Shown here: positions 11,135-21,599 of the stretch, piece after piece
Layout: each line of letters begins with the position of its first letter
How positions within the stretch are numbered: the first letter of the stretch is position 1
Assembly (NCBI GenBank): GCA_014155875.1
Contig: JACEFZ010024491.1
Span: 45,310-109,309 of the forward strand
Direction of reading: 5' to 3'
DNA: 64,000 nucleotides
Origin: Cepaea nemoralis
Taxonomy: Eukaryota; Mollusca; Gastropoda; Stylommatophora; Helicidae
Position numbers and translations under genes: made by a program
Notes under the pieces: model-generated
Seen by the model: only the letters and a program-made list of their open reading frames with translations
Databases searched by the model: none
Told to the model about the DNA's origin: nothing

Positions 11135-11547
11135 TTAGTATAACAAAGTCTTAAAAGTAAAGGATCAACTTCTTTGCACCGGATTTTATCCCTTATGGCT
11201 AAGTGTATTTCTGCAGGGCAGCCTGCCGAAATCGTCGCACAAAGCACAAACTCCGTAGCTCCAACGACGACCCCCAGGAGTATCAGAGAAAATGCACCCA
11301 TGAACCGAAAGACGTAGCCCGGAATCGAACTCACAACCTTCGGAGCGCAAGGCAGGCGACTTGACATCTTCGCCACAGAGACTCCAGGGAGTCGTCGCTG
11401 AAGCTAAGAAGTTTGTGCGTTGTGCGACGCTTTCGGCAGGCCGCCCTGCGGAAAGAGACCGAGCCATATGGGATAAAACCCGGGGCAATTAAGTCGATCC
11501 TTTACTTTTAAGACTTTGTTATACTAAGATGATGATGATGATGATGT

Positions 11548-11596
<49 letters not shown>
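10964..11596. mobile_element. foldback element with complementary (CAT)n and (GAT)n ends and a tRNA-like core
   Basis: A (CAT)n tract (10964-11134, with an inner CGT/AGT island at 11035-11070) and a (GAT)n tract (11528-11596) flank an inverted pair. The left arm (from 11135, CTTAGTATAACAAAGTCTTA) and right arm (to 11527) match over about 150 bp. Between them, on the minus strand around 11315-11390, is a tRNA-like block with an A-box-like TGGCGAAGATG and B box GAGTTCGATTCC. It looks like two opposed SINE copies, or one folded element. Confidence 0.7.
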
Positions 11597-11597
<1 letters not shown>

Positions 11598-11739
11598 GTA
11601 GGCTAGAACGACAAGCTCAGTTGTAAACATCAGTCTCGATGGCATCATGAACACATGACCACTGTCCCTCAATGTTTGCAATCGTTATTGTTTGCATTAT
11701 GTCATTCATCATAATACCAGTTACCATTCTATTCGACAG

Positions 11740-11958
11740 GACTCGGCTACACAATGGTGGTACTGTCAGGGATTATATCTATATACTACAACGTTATCGT
11801 GGCCATCGCAATCTTCTACCTGTTTGCCTCCATGCAAGAGACGATCCCCTGGTCTACCTGTGGCAACGACTGGAACACCTGCGCCTGTAGAACACCCAGA
11901 ATGAATCGCACTTTATCAGACCCTCTCATGTGGATAAACTCCTCTGGACTTAACTGCA
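11740..11958 (+). CDS. SLC6 exon encoding TM3 and start of extracellular loop 2
   Basis: Acceptor TATTCGACAG, donor CTGCA|GTAAAG. It encodes GLGYTMVVLSGIISIYYNVI, VAIAIFYLFASMQETIPWST, then CGNDWNTCACR and a loop. The YYN of TM3 matches the conserved substrate/Na-site tyrosine region. The C-x8-C pair of loop 2 is present, with one extra Cys between. The loop has N-glycosylation sequons NRT and NSS, and NCS forms at the next junction. The reading frame stays open into the intron to 12065, but loop length and the next exon's phase support this donor. Confidence 0.88.
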
Positions 11959-12329
11959 GTAAAGCAATTAGTGGTTATAATTATTTCCTTCTCCGTCTCC
12001 CTCTGATAATCACTCACTTCATTCTCTGTTCAATGTCATTCTCAATTGTCGACTCTCCGTACTAACCTGTCATGTCAATTTTTTACCTAGTTTTCTTACT
12101 ATCCAGTCCATGTATGAGCTAACACTATATCCATCGCTGACACCCTGTCCTTGTTGTCAGTGTAGACATTAGAAAGGGTTGTCACAACTCCGTTTGACTG
12201 AAGTAGTGTACATTACAACAAGGATAATGAACTTTATTGCCTTAGGAGATTACTCAATCATCCAGACGATGTATGCCCAAACCGCTGTCTTTAGGACACT
12301 ACGACAAAGGTGACTAGTCACAGATCTAA

Positions 12330-12724
12330 GCCACACATATACGCTACATATACATTGCCACTTGTTTATACATGACATATTGGGGACGTAATATTTGTGC
12401 TACATTCACATAATCACTCGTTTATACATGGAGTATTGGGGAGATAACAATTGTGCATCATAGACATTGTCACTAGTTTATACGTGACATATTGGGAATA
12501 TATTTGTGCTACATACACATAGTCACTCGTTTATATATGGAAAAATTGGGGAGATAATAATTGTGCATCATACATATATCACTAGTTTATGCATGACATA
12601 TTGGGGAGATAATAAGTGTGCTACATACACATAGTCACTCGTTTATATATGAAATATATAAGGAGATAATAATTGTGCTACATTCAGCTACTCACTAGTT
12701 TATACATGACATATTGGAGAGATA
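12330..12724. repeat. ~60-bp minisatellite, left part
   Basis: Repeated units contain GACATATTGGGGAGATAATA, ATTGTGCTACATACACATAG and TCACT(C/A)GTTTATAC. The array resumes at 16623-16730 beyond a LINE inserted into it. Confidence 0.85.
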
Positions 12725-15700
12725 GACAGTCAGGTCTTAGTCAGATATGACTGAGCTACCGTATGACAGTAGACAGTACTACCTGCTTTCCGTCAGCGCC
12801 GAATGTTGGGCGGCACTTACCAAACCCGACACCCCACATTGTGCCAACGGCTTCGGGCGGAAGAGCGCAATTGGGAGGGTACTAGCCTTATCCTGGTGCG
12901 AGGAAATCCAACCCAAAGACAAAATAAGTCATGGCAGGGCAGACCAGGCCCTAAGCCTTGGTTGGCAGCTGGTCTAGGATCGAAGCTCCGACAGGCGGAC
13001 AGTTAGAGCATTGCTTTGTTGATCCGGCAGCTTCTGCAGCTTGTCTTGTTCCAGATGTATATGTGTTAACTTTCCTCTGGAGTGAACTAGGCAGGCCGGG
13101 AGAGGGATTATACTGCATGGGCAACACATGGTTTCTTTATTTTAGCCCAGGCTTTGTGTCTTAACCGGTCTCGGAATCAAAGCGAGAGGCAACTGTTACG
13201 GGTTATAAGTCCTTGTCAGTTGGCGTAGACATGGGGCGCCACGCGTTGCCTCTGACGGTGGGAGACACCTACAGGTGTCACTGATCAGCTACCGCCCGCC
13301 TCAAGCTGGGCAGCCCCCGGCCAATTGGGTGCTGATCCGCCACAGTCCTGCCTGCTTCAATGGGTGCTTGGGGCTAGGACAAAATCTGAACCGCAGGCTG
13401 TAAAACCAATGCACCAGGTACTAATAAAAAGAATAATAGAAACCTAAAGCTACGGCTTGCAACCTGGAACGTGAGAACCATGTGTCCAGGATTTTCCACT
13501 GACTTGACAAATATTGACGATGTGAGAAAAACAGCTGTGATTGATGCTGAACTCAATCGTCTTAACATTGATATTGCTGGCCTGCAGGAGACTCGCCTCG
13601 CTGAGGAAGGGTCACTCAGGGAAAACAATTACACCTTTTTTTGGAAGGGAAGAGGGCAGGCAGAAAAAAGGCAACATGGTGTGGGCTTTGCAGTGAAGAA
13701 TTCGCTACTGGGAATGATTGATATCCCAGCTGGAGGTAATGAAAGATTATTATCACTGCGCTTGGCAACGTCTTGTGGATTTGCCACCATTCTCACTGCA
13801 TATGCACCGACACTCGCTTCCTCTGATGATGTGAAGGATACGTTCTATGAGCAGCTAGACTCTGCGATCAAGGCAGTTCCAAAATCCGACTACATTTATA
13901 TGCTCGGTGATTTCAATGCTCGTGTGGGCAAGGACTCGAGTTCATGGCCAGTGTGCCTTGGAAAATACAACATCGGTCGCATGAATGATAATGGGCAAAG
14001 GCTGCTGGAGCATTGCACTAGAAATGACCTATGTATTACAAACTCCTTTTTTAAAACAAAAGAGATGCATAAGGTCACATGGAAACATCCAAGATCCGGC
14101 CATTGGCATCAGCTGGACTTCATTATCACACGGAGACAACATCTGAACCATACATCATTAACTCGAAGTTACCACAGTGCTGACTGTGATACAGATCATT
14201 CTTTGGTTGTTGCAAGGGTTAGACTGAGACCAAAGAGAATCTACACAGCTAAACACAAGTCTAGCCCCAGGATTAATATTATTAACACTCACGATCCTGG
14301 AAAGTGCTTCGAATTTCAACAGCAACTTGAAGACGCTTTCAATGATACATCAGAAAATTGTATAGTAAATGATAAATGGAGTAAACTTAAGGAAACTATT
14401 TATAAAACAGCGGTAGGGTTTTACGGCACTGTGGATCATAAGAGGCAGGACTGGTTTGCGGCAAACAGCCAGATACTGCAGCCCTTGATTGATAAAAAGA
14501 AGATAGCTCTCTTAAGAAACAAGGAAAGACCAACGCGTAACACTCTGAGTGAGCTGAAGCAAGCGAGGAAGGATGTACAAAAGGCTTGCCAGGCAGTGTG
14601 CGAATGACTATTGGATCAAGTTATGTGAGTCCATTCAAATCGCAAGTGATAAGGGAAACATCAGAAGCATGTATGAAGGGATAAAGAAAGCCTGTGGTCC
14701 AATGATCAATAAGAAGTGCACCGCTGAAAACCTTGACTGGAGAAATCATCACTGATAAGAAACAGCAGATGGATAGATGGGTCGAGCACTATTTAGAGCT
14801 TTACTCAAGTGAGACCAAGCTAGCGGATGATGCCCTCAACGCCATAGAGGCCCTGCCAACTCTTGACCACCTGGACACACTTCCCACTATAACAGAAGTT
14901 AAGTGTGCTATAAATGAGCTTGCATCTGGCAAGGCTCCAGGTAAGGATGGGATTCCAATAGAGGTGATCAGGAGTGGGCAAGACACACTCGCTCTACAGA
15001 TCCACCAGCTAATAGAGCTATGCTGGCGAGAAGGACAAGTCCCACAGGATTTCAAAGATTCAAACATCATAACGCTGTACAAGAACAAGGGAGATCGGAG
15101 CGACTGTAACAACTATAGAGGTATCTCACTTCTGTGTATTGTTGGGAAAGTATTTGCCAGAATTGTCCTGCGCAGACTTCAAGTCCTGGGAGATCAAGTC
15201 TATCCCGAATCACAGTGCGGCTTCCGTCAGAACCGGTCTACCATTGATATGATATTCTCATTGCGACAGATGCAAGAAAAATGCCGGGAACAAAATCAGC
15301 CACTGTTTATTGCCTTCATCGACCTCACAAAGGCATTCGATTTGGTCAGTCGTGATGGTCTGTTCAAAGCACTAAAGAAGATTGGCTGCCCACCAACTCT
15401 TCTGTCCATTGTGGAATCGTTCCACACAGGCATGAAGGGTATAATCAAGTTTGATGGCTCAACTTCAGAAGAGTTTGAAATCAAGAGTGGAGTTAAGCAA
15501 GGTTGTGTACTAGCCCCCACCCTCTTTGGGATATACTTTTCACTTCTACTGAAATATGCCTTTCGTGATCAGGATGACGGTATATACATTCACTCACGCT
15601 CAGATGGTGGCCTCTATAATGCTCAGAGATTGAAGGCCAAGACCACAATTAGCAGGGTACTAATCAGAGAGTTGCTTTTTGCGGATGATGCTGCGATTAC

Positions 15701-16622
15701 GACCCACTCTGAGGAAGAATTACAACATCTACTATCTGCATTCTCCAATGCTTGTTCTGAATTTGGTTTAACAATTAACAAAAAGAAGACACAGATTATG
15801 TCACAAGGTGCACATGGTGTACCATCAATCTTTATTGACGACGCCGAACTGGAGATAGTAGACCATTTTACATATCTAGGATCAGAGGTAAATAGCAAAT
15901 TATCCCTCGATCAGGAAATCAACATCAGGATTGGCAAGGCAGCAACAACAATGAACATGTTAGCAAAAAGAGTCTGGGAGAACAGGAAGCTTACTGCCAA
16001 AACAAAAGTCCTCGTCTACCAAGCCTGTGTCCTTAGTACTCTTCTTTATGGCAGTGAAACCTGGACAACTTACTCACGCCAAGAGAAACGTTTAAACTAG
16101 CTTTCATATGCGGTGTCTGCGAAGAATACTTGGTATTAAGTGGCAAGACAAAATCACAAATACTGAAGTATTGGAAAGATCAGGTTGTGTGACGGTGTAT
16201 CCCATGCTCAGTCTTCGTAGACTTAGATGGATAGGACACGTTAGGAGGATGGATGATGGTAGAATACCAAAGGACATCTTTTTTGGTGAATTACAGACGG
16301 GTAGGAGATCTCAGGGTCGGCCTCTACCACGATACAAAGATGTGTGTAAGCGGGACATGATTGATACAGGCATTAATAATGCACATTGGGAGCACGTCGC
16401 CCCTGAACGTGTTGCATGGAGGGCAACTATCAGAAATGATAGACGTAAGATGGTGGAAATGACCATGTTTTCACATGCACCTACTGTGGGCAAACATTTG
16501 CAGCAAGAATTGGCCTTACCAGCCACACTCGCTACCGCCATGGATCGTAGTTATTAAGCCTTTTTGAAGCACAGTGTACCAAACTATCGTCTGTCAAGAC
16601 GGAAAGGTGCCAATGATGAATG
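12725..16622 (+). mobile_element. near full-length RTE-like LINE with C-terminal zinc finger
   Basis: This is a 3.9-kb element inserted in a minisatellite, bounded by ATTGGAGAGATA (12713-12724) and ATTGGGGAGATA (16623-16634). These may be a target duplication or simply the repeat unit. A ~650-bp 5' leader precedes APE-type endonuclease, reverse transcriptase and a C-terminal C2H2 finger. The 3' tail reads CTGTCAAGACGGAAAGGTGC then CAATGATGAATG. The tail and leader recur in the non-autonomous copies at 39838, 48575 and 59336. Confidence 0.88.
13390..16548 (+). pseudogene. LINE endonuclease-reverse transcriptase ORF, interrupted
   Basis: The endonuclease begins near LRLATWNVRTM (13438), with GLQETRL, MLGDFNARVGKD (13899) and DCDTDHSL (14185) as the catalytic motifs. 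The frame shifts near 14590-14750. RT continues from 14733 with APGKDGIPIEVI, FIDLTKAFDLV (motif A), GVKQGCVLAPTLFG and LLFADDAAI (motif C, near 15674). A stop at 16098 plus a shift lead to MRCLRRILGIKWQDK. The natural C-terminus, in another frame at 16461-16548, is a C2H2 finger (FTCTYCGQTF then TSHTRYRH). The catalytic motifs are intact but there are at least three lesions, so this copy cannot make a full protein. Confidence 0.85.
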
Positions 16623-16730
16623 ATTGGGGAGATAATAATTGTGCTACACAGTCACTAGTTTATACACGTCATATCGGGGCGATAATAATTGTGCTTTATA
16701 GTCACTAGTTTATACATGACATACCGTAAG
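16623..16730. repeat. ~60-bp minisatellite, right part
   Basis: This continues the array at 12330-12724 (GGGGAGATAATAATTGTGCT, CACTAGTTTATACA) downstream of the inserted LINE. Confidence 0.8.
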
Positions 16731-16894
16731 TAAGTAAAGAATACTTCTACATGCTATATCCCTGTTATTATAAACCATTCGGCATTCGGTGGGTAATGTG
16801 GTCAGTATCATACCGGCTGCCTTTACTTTCCAAGATTATTTCTTGTACCCATTTAAGGCTAGGTGTATCTGGGAGCACAGGTTATTAAGTTGAG

Positions 16895-17880
16895 TTGAGT
16901 CAAGAACCGACATCACTGCACTCAGGACATTCCCATACGTGTTCAGTCCCCTCGTTCAACAGCCAGCGAAGAGTCAAAATACTAATCGTTCCCACCGCTA
17001 TCTGATTAAATGTTCTCCTGGTCTTCCCTCTCAGTTTTGAGATTCTTCCAGAACCCCTGCCGATCCCCCGCAATCTCATTCTGTCCACATATGGGTTCTC
17101 AATCTGTTCCCCCACCTTCTCCACCTGGTCCCACAAGCGCATGACCACCTCTCCCTTGTCCATAGGCAAGATACCACCAAGAGGTGCATTCCCTGCTAGC
17201 CTATCAGCCTGTTCATTCCCCCGTACACCCGCATGGCCAGGGCAAAATATCCATACAATTCTCACAATCTGTGACCTCTGAGTCGACGAGAGCCATTCCA
17301 CACGAAACATTTCTTTCTCCACCTTGCTAAGTATATTCTTTGAATCCGTAATGAACACAACGTGTGTTGCGGTAGTCTCCTCTAGCCACCGGAATGACTA
17401 TGTCACCTTGTTGTGTGTTGCTCTGGGTCAGCTGTTGCACTTCAAACTCAGTACGGCCGGCTGCCCATTCTCTGCACTCACAACCCAGTGTTATTATTAT
17501 ATTGTGCCAGTCCGTAATGTCATCCGGAACTTCAACCCACTCTCTTTCACGATTGATGGTCTCCAGATCACACACCTGACTTATAGAAAATTCTGCCTGT
17601 GCCATCCAGGACCTGCCTCGTCTTAGTCTATGACCCTTGACCATATCCATTGCTGCATGCAGCGGGTGATCCGTGTCTGCGGCAACTCTCAGGTACCATT
17701 TGGCCTGAAGGACCCTATGCCTATCCGTCATTGTAGGTAGCGCCAGGATATGCCTCATGCAGATAATTGGTATGTCCTTTGTGCGCCCCAGTATTAACCG
17801 CATGTCAGCATTCTGTATGCGCTCCAACCTTTCAAGCTGGCTTTTTGATACTGTCAGCAGCCCCAAACCATACTCAGTGA
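16895..17880 (-). pseudogene. truncated I/R1-like LINE: RT C-terminus and damaged RNase H
   Basis: On the minus strand it opens at GLLTVSKSQLERLERIQNAD, the RT C-terminal domain shared with 44291-44640 of the longer copy. It ends with RNase H: FITDSKNIL and CPGHAGVRGNEQADRLAG. The first half of RNase H (the YTDGS and Glu-containing segment of the other copy) is deleted, and a frameshift lies at the junction near 17340. The 3' end matches the family terminus, followed by (TCAAC)-like units at 16888-16903. The copy is 5'-truncated and inactive. Confidence 0.8.
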
Positions 17881-17927
17881 CAAATTATTAACTGCTGAAA
17901 GAGCCTTGGCCGGTCTCTCTGGCTGAG

Positions 17928-17995
17928 GGGTTACACCACTTTCTCCGTAATCCCGTTTATCACGCAGAGTCTCGTAGCGGGCGAGAGCTGGAAGC
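17928..17995 (-). mobile_element. SINE-A head fragment
   Basis: CACTTTCTCCGTAATCCCGT is the inverted tRNA-like head also seen at 6480-6530 and 49545-49591. It ends directly at the triplet tract. Confidence 0.5.
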
Positions 17996-18211
17996 GGTAG
18001 TAGTAGTAGTAATAGTAGTATGAGTAGCGGTATTTGTAGTAGTAGTAGTAGTAGTAGTAGGAATAGTAGTAGTAGTAGCAGTAGCAGCACATCAACAGCA
18101 GTAATAGTAGTAGTAGTAGTAGTAGTAGTAATAGTATTAGTAGTAGTAGTAGTAGTAGTAGTAGCATTAGCAGCAGCATCAGTAGTAGTTGCTGTTATAG
18201 TAGTAGTAGTG

Positions 18212-18243
<32 letters not shown>

Positions 18244-18916
18244 TGTTGTTGTAGTACTAATAGTAGTAGTAGTAGAAGTAGTAGTAGTAGTAGCAGCAGA
18301 AGCAGTAGTAGTAGTAGAAGTAGCAGTAGTAGTAGTAGCAGTAGTAGAACTAGTAGCAGCAGCATCAGTAGTAGTTACTGTTATAGTAGTAGTAGTAGAG
18401 GTAGTAGTAGTAGTAGTAGTAGTAGTAGTTGTTGTTGTTGTAGTACTAATAGTAGTAGTAGTAGTAGAAGTAGTACTAGTAGCAATAGCAGTAGCAGTAG
18501 TAGTAGTAGTAACAGTAGTAGCCTTAGTAGCAATAGCAGTAGTAGTAGTAGTAGTAGCCTTAGTAGCAATAGCAGTAGTAGTCTTAGTAGTAGTAGCAGT
18601 AGTAGCCTTAGTAACAATATGAGTAGCAATAGCAGTAGTAATAGCAGTAGTAGTAGTAGTAGCAGCAGTAATAGTAGTAGTAGAAGTAGTAGCAGTAGTA
18701 GTAGTTGCAGTAGTAGCTATAGTAGTAGTAGCCTTAGTAGCAATAGCAGTAGCAGTAGTAGCCTTAATAGCAATAGCAGTAGTAGTAGTAGCCTTAGTAG
18801 CAGTAGTAGTAGTAACAGCAGTAGTAGTAATAGTAGCAGTAGCAACAGTAGTAGTAGGTGTAGCGGTTGTACCGGTAGTTGTTGCTGTCGTAATATTAGT
18901 AGCAGTAGCAGCAGAA
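17996..18916. repeat. 0.9-kb (AGT)n triplet expansion
   Basis: An almost continuous run of AGT/AGC/AAT triplets lies in intron 3. Poly-Val, poly-Ser and poly-Leu open frames over it (up to 200 codons) are low-complexity artefacts. Two ~240-bp segments around 18170-18290 and 18360-18460 are near duplicates (GCAGCATCAGTAGTAGTT... and TTGTTGTTGTAGTACTAAT), so the tract also grew by larger duplications. Confidence 0.9.
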
Positions 18917-19234
18917 TGAGGAGGTGGAGGATAAGACTATGAAGAAAAAGGCAAAGAGGAAAAAAATAGGTCTTGGAGGAGCAAGCGGAGGAGAAACAAA
19001 CGGATGAACTGGGAAGGGAAAGTAATTGTGGGAGATGTTCGCTATAAATAACAATTGACACATTCGATGATCTGGCGTCTATGATTAGTCAATGAAGCTG
19101 TTGACGAGCCTGTGGAATAAAGTTACCACTTAAATCGAGACGTGTAAGAAATCTTTTTTATATTTGCTTCTTGTCCTTGAGAAACACAGCTTCATTCTGT
19201 TTCTTTCCTAATTGAGTTTACTTCTGTATCATAG

Positions 19235-19289
19235 GTGACAAAGAATTCAACGCAACAGACCTGAAGTCTCCAAGCCAAGAGTATTATAA
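19235..19289 (+). CDS. SLC6 microexon-sized exon in extracellular loop 2
   Basis: Acceptor TGTATCATAG, donor TATTATAA|GTAAGT; 55 nt entering in phase 1 and leaving in phase 2. It encodes SDKEFNATDLKSPSQEYYN across its joins, with sequon NAT. It fits the end of the long glycosylated loop between TM3 and TM4 (family pattern ...PA.EY(F/W).N). It is short and lies 7.3 kb from the previous exon, but both junction codons close correctly. Confidence 0.82.
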
Positions 19290-19739
19290 GTAAGTTGTCG
19301 AGGCAACGCCGCATTTCTCCCTTTAGCTATCATTCTTTGAACAATATTCTTTGGGGCTACCATTTTGCAGGCTGTGAGTAATATATTTGTTGAAATATTT
19401 ATAACTTAACCCACCACGGGTGTTTTTGGTGCTAGAATGTTTAGCCCCTTCTAGCCTCTGTGATTTTAACAGTGGGAAAGCACGACTGACACACAGAAAC
19501 GTATTGATGTAATCACTCCTGCTTGTTGAATCAAACTGAATAACGTTTAGTCCTATTAAATATTTGTTTCATTGCATTAGTAATAGGATGCGTTTGAGAC
19601 ATTGCCGGTTATTATCGATATACATTACATCTATTGGGAGACACGCATGATAAAATCTTGTTCTCCCGGCCGGCGAGATACTAACCGCATCGCCCACCCT
19701 GCGCCGATTGATCTATGAAAACATGGACTAGCACAGGAT

Positions 19740-21560
19740 GCCCAGGGTGCTAAATGTGTTTGAATAACGAAGACACAAACAATAGATTGCACGATTTATT
19801 GCCTGGCATATTTCGCTGCATCTCGTCAGGTACATACTGCAGAAATCACACAACTTACGTGAATTAATTAGATAAATCCTTCAAACTGAAATATACACAT
19901 GTTCACACAGTAATGTCGATTGTCTACCACGGTAATTTTAAACTGACTAACATGTCTTTCTGCTTACACAAGGACGGCTTACGAAGGTTGATTAGTATAG
20001 CTTCAGCAAACTTTAACAATCGACTACTTTGTGTGTTGAACAACACACGGAAGGCACTGTCTCTTTCAACCACGTGACCACTCTCGAACACATGTCTCCC
20101 GACCGATGTAACCAGGACTGTTCCGGTGTGTCGGCCTGCCTCGGCTACCATCTTCTGTGTGTAGTATCTTGTCCAACCAATTCGGAATATGTTCCGAAAC
20201 CCTGCAATGTAACTGTCGCTCAGTTCTGCCTATGTAGATGGCCTCGCATCTACATGTAAATTGGTAAATACAATTTGATTTGGTGTACAAAGCTACAGGT
20301 TCTTTTACTGCTGGGACTGAGATCGGTATGTGTCTGTACCTGATGACTAGAGCTGCAGCACAGAATGTTCGCTCGACTGCTGTGGTGAGCCGGTCCCGCA
20401 GACGTTGCATTACGTCATCTCCTCGGAAGGTTAGCTGGATGAATACTTTGAGTTTAGGGACTGTAGTTACTTCTGATTTCGGTTTGGGCTGTTGGCAGTG
20501 GCGCTTTATAAATCCTGTGGAGTACCCATTCAGGTTTAAGGCATTCTTCAGAGTTTTAAATTCCTCTGTCAGTGTGTCCTGGGTGCATATCTTCCTAGCA
20601 CGGTCAAACAGGGTCCGTTACTAAGCCCGTTTGTACTGGACAGCTGCGAAGCTCTGAAAATTTAAGTATTGGCCAGTCCATGTTTCTTTGCGGTACACCG
20701 ATCTTTGAATTGTGCCGTCTGCTCTACGTCTCATTAGGATATCTAGAAACGGCAACGCTTCGTTGTGTTCGTGTTCCATAGATAAAGAGATGTTTATATG
20801 TGTCTCGTTCATTGTGGCCTGGAACGACGTTGCTTGTAGCTCGTCTGTGGTGATAATTAGTATATCGTCCACGTAACGACGGTAAAAGGCCAAGTTATTG
20901 ATTTCTGAGGATCTCTTTTCTTCTAAGTGTGCCATGAAGATGTCCGCTAGAATAGGTCCAAGTGGGCTCCCCATGGCCACTCCGTCAATTTGGCGATATG
21001 ACTTGTTTAGAAGGTTGAATTGTATGTTGGACAGTACATAATTTTAATAGCCTCTCTAGAATAGCTGATGGTATGCCTAGTTTTAGTTGTTTGTCTCTAA
21101 TGCGTTCGCTTATTATATTCACGGTCTCATCTAATGGAACGTTGGTGAATAAAGAGGCAATATCCATGCATGCCAGTGTTTGTTGTTTATGTCCATAGTA
21201 TCCAATAATTCCACCAGTTCGAATGTATCCCTGAGTGTTCTTGGATCGAAGGACTGTCGTACTGGCTTTAAAATTTCAGCTAGCCATCTCGCCATTCGGT
21301 GTTGTGCCGAGTTAACCATGGAAAGGAATCGGTCTTAGTGGGATGCCGGGCTTTTTAAGCTTGGGTAGACCGTACATCTGAGGTGTTTGGGAGCCACGTG
21401 GTGTGAGCGTTTTTGCAGTGGTCTCACTGATGTGTCCTGCATTCACAAGTGAATGGATTTTTTTTCTCATTTTTTGCATCCAGGTCCTCCGACTTGTTGA
21501 CTGTTTGCTCTACTCTGAATTTAGATGCATCTGATAATATATCATCCATTTTTCTCTAGT
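19740..21560 (-). pseudogene. Penelope-like retroelement (RT plus GIY-YIG endonuclease)
   Basis: On the minus strand, from 21555: LVNAGHISETTAKTLTPRG and MYGLPKLKKPGIPLRPI (RT N-terminal). Then FDPRTLRDTFELVELLD, DIASLFTNVPLDETVNII, MGSPLGPILADIFMAHLEE and YRRYVDDILIITTDE (the RT active site, near 20870). Downstream is CIYQFTCRCEAIYIGRTERQ (20260-20200), a GIY-YIG nuclease preceded by basic residues. This order is that of Penelope-like elements. Several frameshifts and stops interrupt it. The 3' part holds a candidate hammerhead ribozyme. Confidence 0.88.
19788..19835 (-). ncRNA. candidate hammerhead ribozyme in the Penelope-like element
   Basis: On the minus strand the core reads UGUAC-CUGACGAG-AUGCAG-CGAAA-UAU...AUA-AUC-GUGCA. 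It has CUGANGA and GAAA core boxes, stem I pairing UGUAC with GUGCA (one G-U), a 3-bp stem III (UAU/AUA) around an 8-nt loop, and an AUC cleavage triplet. Stem II is weak (only G-C closing). Hammerhead motifs are established features of Penelope-like elements, which supports the call. Activity is not shown. Confidence 0.5.
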
Positions 21561-21599
21561 AGTCTGATATGTCCATCAGTACTGCACCACATGCTAAAT

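Noticed and set aside
10936..11154. Poly-His/poly-Met proteins
   Set aside because: Translation of (CAT)n/(ATG)n repeats.
11315..11390. Functional tRNA gene on the minus strand
   Set aside because: B box is good, but it lies inside a foldback repeat and the acceptor stem cannot be paired.
11959..12065. Open extension of SLC6 exon 3 to 12065
   Set aside because: The downstream sequence does not fit loop 2, and phase with exon 4 requires the donor at 11958/11959.
18020..18622. 200-codon Val-rich open frame and opposed Leu-rich and Ser-rich frames
   Set aside because: Direct translation of the (AGT)n triplet tract; no codon bias, domain or splice context.
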